Below are positions 9,146-13,918 of a DNA stretch of 13,918 nt, piece by piece. Every line of letters starts with the position of its first letter. Within the stretch, counting starts at the first letter, position 1. This DNA comes from JBBQIY01 sp964618405 (GTDB lineage: Bacteria; Verrucomicrobiota; Kiritimatiellia; RFP12; UBA3636): positions 1-13,918 of the forward strand of contig CAZUAY010000084.1 in the NCBI GenBank assembly GCA_964618405.1. The letters are read 5' to 3'. The notes beneath the pieces were generated by a model. It was not told the DNA's origin, made no database searches, and saw only the letters and a program-made list of their open reading frames with translations. The position numbers and the translations under genes were made by a program.

Positions 9146-10102
9146 ATGTCACGTTCACGCTACGACTCCTACAGCCGATTCCCCCAATACGTCTCTGTTG
9201 CCGAACGCAAGGCGAAGGCATACAAGACTGCCACCAAAATGGGCAAAGCCGATCTCAGCCCCGTCGTGCTGAGCGGCAGCAAAATTTCCAACACCTTCTG
9301 GGGCAAGGCCTGGTGCGACAATGTCGAATCGTACCAGGACTACGAAAATCGCCTCCCCCGCGGTCGATCCTACGTACGCAGCGGATCTGTCATCGATCTC
9401 AAAATCACCAAAGGCAACGTTACCGCGCTCGTCTGCGGCAGTGGACGCACTCCCTACAAAATCGACATCACCATCAAGCCCCTTGAAGCCAGCCGCTGGG
9501 ACGCCCTCAAGAAGCAATGCATCGGCAAGATCGACTCCCTCGTCTCGCTCGTGCAGGGCAAACTTTCGAAAGACACCCTCGCCCTCTTTTGCGATCCCGA
9601 CACCGGCCTTTTTCCTGAAGCGTTTGAAATTAAGATGAAATGCTCTTGTCCCGACTCCGCGGGCCTCTGCAAGCACCTAGCCGCTACACTCTACGGCATC
9701 GGTGCGCGCCTCGACACCGACCCCAAACTCTTCTTCACCCTCCGTGGGATCGATGAGAACGAACTCATCAACGCCGATGTTGTCGGCGCACTCACGGAAG
9801 GCGTCACCTCAGAAATCGACGACGACTCGCTCTCCGCCATCTTCGGTGTCGACTTCGACACCCTCAACACCTCGGCTCCTACCAAAACCAAGCCCGCCAC
9901 CAAAGCTAAACCCAAAGCAGACGCGGCGTCCTCGCCGCGTACGAAGCCCTCCTCCAAGCCCGCCGTCAAAGCAAAACCTGCGTCAAAGTCTCAAAGCGTC
10001 AAGTCGTCGCAACCCGCAGCGAAAGCGAAATCCACCACCAAGCGTGCCACCAAAACCAGATTAAAAGCCAAACCAACAGCAAAGAGCAGCATCAAAGGGT
10101 AA
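9146..10102 (+). CDS. SWIM zinc-finger protein with basic histone-H1-like tail
   Basis: The protein has 318 residues. The SWIM zinc ligands are C166, C168, C175 and H177 in CSCPDSAGLCKH, matching the CxCx(n)CxH pattern known to bind DNA or proteins. The N-terminal 150 residues contain the FWGKAWCDN segment and a YxxxLPRGRSYVRSG segment typical of SWIM proteins encoded beside SNF2 helicases. Residues 242-318 form a low-complexity tail rich in Lys, Ala, Pro, Ser and Thr, resembling histone H1 or AlgP-like tails, and likely to be disordered and to bind DNA or RNA. I start at ATG 9146, one base after the SNF2 stop (TAACATG), because the 12 upstream codons overlap that gene. Such coupling suggests the two proteins work as a complex. 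A 20-base palindrome lies inside the tail. Confidence 0.93.
   Translation: MSRSRYDSYSRFPQYVSVAERKAKAYKTATKMGKADLSPVVLSGSKISNTFWGKAWCDNVESYQDYENRLPRGRSYVRSGSVIDLKITKGNVTALVCGSGRTPYKIDITIKPLEASRWDALKKQCIGKIDSLVSLVQGKLSKDTLALFCDPDTGLFPEAFEIKMKCSCPDSAGLCKHLAATLYGIGARLDTDPKLFFTLRGIDENELINADVVGALTEGVTSEIDDDSLSAIFGVDFDTLNTSAPTKTKPATKAKPKADAASSPRTKPSSKPAVKAKPASKSQSVKSSQPAAKAKSTTKRATKTRLKAKPTAKSSIKG
9921..9940. repeat. 20-base palindrome inside the SWIM tail
   Basis: ACGCGGCG (9921-9928) and CGCCGCGT (9933-9940) are perfect inverted copies around TCCT. In frame it encodes most of DAASSPRT (residues 259-266), a lysine-free break in the KxKP-type tail. The layout, an 8-base stem with a 4-base loop, is the same as that of the palindrome at 10200-10219. 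This suggests a small dispersed palindromic element that has landed in a tolerant low-complexity segment. Confidence 0.6.
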
Positions 10103-10199
10103 GCACTCGACGCAACCGTAGCCAATTCTTACACGGAAACTACGCCGCGCGGAGGGCTTGGCCTATAACTTCGTCAAGAAGTGGTTTCACCGAACGGAG

Positions 10200-10219
10200 C
10201 GGGGACATTCCTGTCCCCG
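10200..10219. repeat. Palindromic element in the convergent gap, part 1
   Basis: CGGGGACA (10200-10207) and TGTCCCCG (10212-10219) are perfect inverted copies around TTCC. The gap 10103-10245 separates the convergent SWIM and gspK genes and contains no open frame I can support. A weaker ACTTC/GAAGT inverted repeat lies at 10168-10182. The stem could slow or end transcription from either side, but no T-run follows it on either strand. Confidence 0.6.
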
Positions 10220-10225
10220 ACACGA

Positions 10226-10245
10226 CGGGGGTTGGAAAGCCCCCG
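10226..10245. repeat. Palindromic element in the convergent gap, part 2
   Basis: CGGGGG (10226-10231) and CCCCCG (10240-10245) are inverted copies around an 8-base loop, TTGGAAAG. The element sits six bases from the first palindrome and directly abuts the gspK stop codon. The two hairpins in tandem look like one composite intergenic repeat. They may act as a shared, non-canonical transcription barrier for both convergent operons. Confidence 0.55.
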
Positions 10246-11358
10246 CTATGGCTCTTCGCACCAGCGGAGATAGCGAAGTTGTTTCCCATCGTGAAAAGCA
10301 ATCGCCCAGATTTGACGTTGTACTTTCCCCACCCGTCCCGTTGAAGTAATTCGATAGTATTGTGATTTTACTGTAACACGATTAGCAATCTCCGAGTTGA
10401 GGCCTTCTATTCTAGAAAAAAGATCCTCAACGCTGGAAAACGGGTTCGGTTTCTCATCCTCTATTGTTTCGCGCTCTTCCATAATCGCTCGAGCCAGAAT
10501 GTCATCCACATCCGGTAGTGTCCGCAACACATCGTAAGGAGCCGATTGAATGTTGATTTTGCCGTCGCCGTATGTTGTTAGCATCTGCTCAATACCAGCA
10601 ATGTAAATATCGTTCGTTTCAGAAAAGCGGCTAAAGCGAGTCGATAAGCCGGAAGCGGTCTCTCCTTCCAATGTAGAAGGATCAAAAATCCCACCCGTCA
10701 AAATCGTCTCAGAAAACCCCTTAACCAGCAAGAGTTCTCGGATGGTATCGAAGGCTCCGTTTTTAGCTTGATAAGGAGGCTCTAATAAACTGTAGTAATC
10801 CTCTGTCTCAGCGCCTTTCGGATTGGCGACATCATCCTCGTCAAGCCAGTCCAAAATCGGATCGATAATGTCTTCCCAATATTCTTCAGGCACTCCAATG
10901 TTGCCGAGTATTGTTTCCCAGTCTTTGTCGGTCAGCAGATTCACATTCAGCCGCCCAGGTTCTGGGACAATATCCAGCACAATATACCCTTCGCCAACGG
11001 GCTCAACCAGTCCGTAAATCGACTGCCCCAACTTCAGTCTTTCCGCCGCATCATACCACCGGTCTTCATCGTCTGGCTTTTCGATCCCTCCTCCTCCCGA
11101 CTGCTTCACCATCAACATCTCCCCCATCACCATGCCCGATTCCGCAAGCTGGGAGGCTTTGATTCGATCACGGGCATAGCTCGCGTACTTGGCTTCGAGA
11201 TGCGCCTCGAAACCAAAGGAGCCGACCAACATGGAGAGCACCACGATGACAAATAGGGCCATGATCAGGGCAGAGCCGTCGCGAGAGTCCGGTGTCAGCC
11301 TGCCATGGGGCGTGGTCGCAAAAAAACGAAAGGTAGCTTTAGCAGAAAGCAAAATCAT
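10246..11358 (-). CDS. gspK: Type II secretion minor pseudopilin GspK
   Basis: GspK caps the tip of the type II secretion pseudopilus in the periplasm, bound to GspI and GspJ. The 370-residue protein has a 28-residue leader ending in DG, followed by SALIMALFVIVVLSMLVG. The expected cleavage is G28/S29, and position +5 is Met rather than Glu, as is characteristic of GspK. The helix-hairpin region is recognisable: GRLNVN (135-140), DPILDWLDEDD (166-176), then DGKINIQSAP (265-274). The start is well supported by GAGGAGG (11371-11365) six bases before ATG. The ATG overlaps the gspJ stop (ATGA), so translation is coupled. The last codons, CCA TAG, run into the palindromic element at 10226-10245. 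Confidence 0.92.
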   Translation of the reverse strand: MILLSAKATFRFFATTPHGRLTPDSRDGSALIMALFVIVVLSMLVGSFGFEAHLEAKYASYARDRIKASQLAESGMVMGEMLMVKQSGGGGIEKPDDEDRWYDAAERLKLGQSIYGLVEPVGEGYIVLDIVPEPGRLNVNLLTDKDWETILGNIGVPEEYWEDIIDPILDWLDEDDVANPKGAETEDYYSLLEPPYQAKNGAFDTIRELLLVKGFSETILTGGIFDPSTLEGETASGLSTRFSRFSETNDIYIAGIEQMLTTYGDGKINIQSAPYDVLRTLPDVDDILARAIMEERETIEDEKPNPFSSVEDLFSRIEGLNSEIANRVTVKSQYYRITSTGRVGKVQRQIWAIAFHDGKQLRYLRWCEEP

Positions 11359-12149
11359 TTTTTACCTCCTCTCGTATTGCGATTGTCTCCTGTGGACTTC
11401 TTCTCCGAAGAGCCGCCAGTCTCTATAGGGTTCCAAGACAAGGATGCCATCGGAAGCGCCAAGAGCCTCGTGTACGCTAAAGAATCCTCCTTCTTGCTCT
11501 TCGGCTTGATGGCGATTGAGACCAGCAAATGCGTAGGGAGCCTGTTGCTAGCCGTCCATTCATCAAGCCACTCGTAAGGTTCACGAGCGATTTCTGCATA
11601 ATCGGGATCCTTCATCCGACAATCGAAAGAAATGACCTGATCCGAAATCAGCAGCGGAACCACATCCTCTTCGGGATCAAACTCCTCGTCCTGACCGACA
11701 AGCTGCCAGGCTTTAACATAAAGCCCTGGCCCTTCATCGGAATCATCCGTTTTGAGAAACAGCTCCACGCGATGGGCGGATCCAGCCCACGGGACATCCT
11801 CACCGATCAATGAATTCCCAATCTTCACCCAGGAGATAATATCCTCGGCATCAGGCGCCTCTCCACCGTCTTCATGCGTGAACCCGTATTCGTATGTCGG
11901 GTTCTTCGTCTCAGGATAATAGGCTGACTTCAACGCCATCACGACTTGCTCCATAACAGCATCCGCGTGATGCGCTTCGTCCGCGAGAGACGTGCCAGCT
12001 CGCCAGGTCTCTACGCCGACGCTCATCGTCATCGTGACCACAACCGAAATCACTGCTAAAATCGAAACGGCAAGCAACAACTCGAGTAGCGTCACGCCCT
12101 CGCGCTGTCCTCTCCGATTCAAATCTCGTTTGGGTAGTAGGTTCTTCAT
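11355..12149 (-). CDS. gspJ: Type II secretion minor pseudopilin GspJ
   Basis: GspJ is one of the four minor pseudopilins and sits with GspI and GspK at the pseudopilus tip. The 264-residue protein has a basic leader of 18 residues ending in REG, cleavage G18/V19, then VTLLELLLAVSILAVI with Glu at +5. This is the class III prepilin signal cut and N-methylated by the prepilin peptidase. The rest is a polar periplasmic domain. The assignment to J rather than another minor pseudopilin rests on size, the VETWR region after the helix and its place between gspI and gspK. I start at ATG 12149; the frame is open further upstream, but that part overlaps gspI. The gap to gspI is ten bases, and its stop overlaps the gspK start. 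Confidence 0.87.
   Translation of the reverse strand: MKNLLPKRDLNRRGQREGVTLLELLLAVSILAVISVVVTMTMSVGVETWRAGTSLADEAHHADAVMEQVVMALKSAYYPETKNPTYEYGFTHEDGGEAPDAEDIISWVKIGNSLIGEDVPWAGSAHRVELFLKTDDSDEGPGLYVKAWQLVGQDEEFDPEEDVVPLLISDQVISFDCRMKDPDYAEIAREPYEWLDEWTASNRLPTHLLVSIAIKPKSKKEDSLAYTRLLALPMASLSWNPIETGGSSEKKSTGDNRNTRGGKK
11365..11371 (-). promoter_or_regulatory. Strong ribosome binding site of gspK
   Basis: GAGGAGG on the minus strand, six bases before the ATG at 11358, lies inside the 3' end of gspJ. It fixes the start of gspK and is the strongest SD within the operon. Confidence 0.75.
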
Positions 12150-12159
12150 TTCAATAGCA

Positions 12160-12537
12160 TCACTTTTTAAAATAAACAAGCCGAACGAATTCCTGCTCAA
12201 GCCCGGGACCGCCTCTTCCCTTAACGACCTTTGTGCGCACAACATAAAGACCGTCTTCATCCTCGTCTTCGTCGACCGTTCGCTCAAACGTCCACCCGTC
12301 CTCAAGGTTGCCATCGGCGCTAACCTCCAAGTCCTCCTCAGGATCGGTTTTGACGATCATCGGGTATTCCGCTTCGCCCCGGTTGAGCACATTGGCCGCT
12401 TGATGGATGAACGCCGAGGCGTTGAACACCTCCACGCAAGCGCCAAGCCCTTGCATGAGCCCCACGATGCAGATCCCAAGGATAAACGTCGCCAGGAGCA
12501 CCTCGATCAGCGTCATACCTGAATTCGAGCGATGCAT
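12160..12537 (-). CDS. gspI: Type II secretion minor pseudopilin GspI
   Basis: GspI starts assembly of the pseudopilus tip by pairing with GspJ. The protein has 125 residues with a very short leader, cleavage G7/M8 and the typical MTLIEVLLATFIL start with Glu at +5. The GLMQGLGA and NRGEAE-like segments fit the family. I chose ATG 12537 because GGGAGG (12552-12547) lies nine bases before it. The next ATG upstream (12546) would be directly next to that site. The gspH stop ends one base earlier. An acidic run DEDEDED (89-95) is unusual and may lie in a surface loop. Confidence 0.87.
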   Translation of the reverse strand: MHRSNSGMTLIEVLLATFILGICIVGLMQGLGACVEVFNASAFIHQAANVLNRGEAEYPMIVKTDPEEDLEVSADGNLEDGWTFERTVDEDEDEDGLYVVRTKVVKGRGGPGLEQEFVRLVYFKK

Positions 12538-12538
12538 G

Positions 12539-13312
12539 TTACTCATCCTCCCTATCGGTGACCTTTGCGGAACCCACAGAATTAACCGTTACCACCATGA
12601 AATCGTTTTCATCCTTCTCGCTTCGCACCACCATGCGATAGGGGCGAACGGTACCGTTGGCTCGATACCGTATGACAACTGTTTCACCCGCGCCTGCTGT
12701 GCGGTCTTCATCAACAATTTTAGAATAGGCCGACCGGGACTCGACGACATCCCGATACCCATCAAACCAGAATTTTACACCTTGAACGTCACGTTGGACA
12801 TCAATTGAATCCGCGTAAGAAACGGTGGCAATGATCTCCTCCCCGCCACGTTCGGCAAGCATGTCCAACGTATTGGTGGCAGAGTCTCCACCCCGCCACG
12901 CAGCCTTATCCCTATCCTCTTTGGCGGTGGCAAGACCGAATCCTCCCGCGAGCGAGGCTTGTCGGCGAGCACTCGTTTCGATCAACGAATCCGTGTAGCC
13001 AAACTCATTCGTAATCGCTGCCACATCACTCATGCCCAAGACCGTCGCAGTCTGTCCCTCGCGGGCTCGAACAGAGATTTTTCCGGTTCCCTGATTGAGG
13101 ATCACGTCGACAGGCGTCTGATTCATCAGCGCCATCGTTCGAGCATATCGGCCGACTGAGGCGAGTTCTCTCGCCCCCGTCCTGAGCTGTCCTCCCGAAA
13201 GCAAGGGTCCCACGCGAGGTGCCGCGATCACAACTAAAATCCCGAGGATGACGATAACAAGCAGAAGCTCGACAAGGGTGAAGCCGCAGGTGCGCGGCGC
13301 AACCACATTCAT
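12539..13312 (-). CDS. gspH: Type II secretion minor pseudopilin GspH
   Basis: GspH links the pseudopilus tip to the GspG shaft. The 257-residue protein has a 10-residue leader, cleavage G10/F11 and the hydrophobic FTLVELLLVIVILGILVVI with Glu at +5, then a beta-rich periplasmic domain. Most GspH proteins have about 150-190 residues, so this one is long; the extra part is probably residues 110-190. The identity comes from the N-terminus, the second position in the cluster and the RVGPLLSGGQLRTGARELAS-type segment after the helix. It could be called a generic GspH/FimT-like pseudopilin. The ATG overlaps the gspG stop by one base (TGATG), which points to coupled translation. Confidence 0.83.
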   Translation of the reverse strand: MNVVAPRTCGFTLVELLLVIVILGILVVIAAPRVGPLLSGGQLRTGARELASVGRYARTMALMNQTPVDVILNQGTGKISVRAREGQTATVLGMSDVAAITNEFGYTDSLIETSARRQASLAGGFGLATAKEDRDKAAWRGGDSATNTLDMLAERGGEEIIATVSYADSIDVQRDVQGVKFWFDGYRDVVESRSAYSKIVDEDRTAGAGETVVIRYRANGTVRPYRMVVRSEKDENDFMVVTVNSVGSAKVTDREDE

Positions 13313-13722
13313 CAGTTGCTTTCGGCGGAATTGACAAGATCGTCAGACGTGTTCATCGCCGCATCAACGCCAGCACTACGCACTTCGATGAACGAGGCCG
13401 TTTTTTTATAAGAAAACGGCGTTCCCCACGCATCGTTCTTGGCCTTCTGATCAAGCAGTGCAGGGCGGTCCCCCATCGGTTGCAGGAGCTGATCCAAGGA
13501 CTCAGGGTATCTTCCAGTCCGGATTTCATAGGTCCGCGCTGCCTGTTCGATCGCGCTAATGCTCGCACGAGTTGCACTGGTACGCGCTTCATTGCCCAGG
13601 CCCTGAGTATTCATGATGGCCACGGTGGCCAGCACACCGAGAATCGCGACCACAAGCAGAAGTTCGACAAGTGTAAAACCACCCTGGCGGATGATCTTTT
13701 CTGGTTTAAGATGTTTTCCCAT
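13312..13722 (-). CDS. gspG: Type II secretion major pseudopilin GspG
   Basis: GspG subunits build the helical shaft of the pseudopilus that pushes folded proteins through the secretin. The 136-residue length is normal. The leader is 15 residues, with cleavage G15/F16 and FTLVELLLVVAILGVLATVA with Glu at +5. The AWGTPFSY segment and the C-terminal acidic loop VDAAMNTSDDL are family marks; the loop is where calcium is bound in known GspG structures. AAGGAG (13736-13731) precedes the ATG at 13722 with an eight-base gap. It is the first gene of the G-H-I-J-K operon and has a good promoter candidate upstream. It may not be the only pseudopilin of its kind in the genome. Confidence 0.93.
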   Translation of the reverse strand: MGKHLKPEKIIRQGGFTLVELLLVVAILGVLATVAIMNTQGLGNEARTSATRASISAIEQAARTYEIRTGRYPESLDQLLQPMGDRPALLDQKAKNDAWGTPFSYKKTASFIEVRSAGVDAAMNTSDDLVNSAESN

Positions 13723-13772
13723 GATGATGACTCCTTATAGACATCGACAAGCTATTCACAAAAGACATTTAT

Positions 13773-13802
13773 ATCATACCAAAACGAACAAGCAGGATTC
13801 AA
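13773..13802 (-). promoter_or_regulatory. Candidate promoter of the gspGHIJK operon
   Basis: On the minus strand, TTGAAT (13802-13797) and TATGAT (13778-13773) are separated by 18 bases, with TGG directly before the -10 box, giving an extended -10 form. Transcription would start near 13766, about 44 bases before the gspG ATG. The -10 box matches five of six and the -35 box four of six. From 13803 to the right edge I see no gene. Confidence 0.5.
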
Positions 13803-13918
13803 GCGCAGAATATTTTAATCGCGTAATCGGTCAGCCATCGGGGGGAAGGGTGAAAATATTTTGCGAGGGTGACGCCTGAGATCTGCTCTGCTGTGCTATC
13901 AACCCAGTTGTCGCAATA

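Noticed and set aside
6481..10102. SNF2-SWIM as part of a phage-defence system such as DISARM
   Set aside because: DISARM-like systems need further partners such as a methylase and DrmA/DrmB, and none is nearby. The flanking genes are housekeeping and secretion genes.
13803..13918. AATATTTT copies and the AAAATATTTT palindrome at the right edge as a regulatory site
   Set aside because: Short AT-rich palindromes are common by chance. I see no spacing or symmetry relative to the gspG promoter that supports an operator.

Overview
The window looks like a piece of chromosome from a Gram-negative-type bacterium. It carries a complete set of type II secretion pseudopilin genes, an export-topology propeller protein and a bacterial leucyl-tRNA synthetase. 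Short GC-rich palindromes lie both inside and between genes. My impression is a member of the PVC group, perhaps Kiritimatiellota or a relative, because the gene styles and the small palindromic repeats remind me of those genomes. This is recollection, not a database result. No plasmid, phage or transposase gene is visible, and I see no rRNA, tRNA or CRISPR array.

Layout. Bases 1-292 are non-coding, with short tandem and palindromic repeats and a possible terminator. Then come three genes on the minus strand, read right to left: a membrane protein of the LPG-synthase/flippase-like (UPF0104) type fused to a TolB/WD40-like beta-propeller (6312-4189), an MFS transporter (4167-2971) and leuS (2863-293). 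The first two are 21 bases apart and look like an operon. leuS follows after 107 bases that hold a possible promoter and a terminator-like hairpin.

Divergent from these, on the plus strand, is a tight two-gene unit: an SNF2-family helicase with an N-terminal DUF3670-type region (6481-9144), then one base later a SWIM zinc-finger protein with a lysine/alanine/proline-rich, histone-H1-like tail (9146-10102). The two proteins are a recurrent bacterial pair and probably act together on nucleic acid; the exact job is unknown.

Converging on this unit, on the minus strand, is a compact operon gspG-gspH-gspI-gspJ-gspK (13722 to 10246), with a good promoter candidate upstream of gspG. Overlapping or nearly touching stop and start codons imply translational coupling. 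GspG is the major pseudopilin. H, I, J and K are the minor pseudopilins that form the tip of the type II secretion pseudopilus. The outer-membrane secretin, ATPase and inner-membrane platform genes are not in the window.

The most interesting points are the flippase-propeller fusion and the SNF2-SWIM unit, whose basic tail is interrupted by a 20-base palindrome. A related pair of palindromes in the convergent gap supplies the gspK stop codon. The leuS leader may also contain an attenuator-like hairpin. I do not see a complete unknown multi-gene system.
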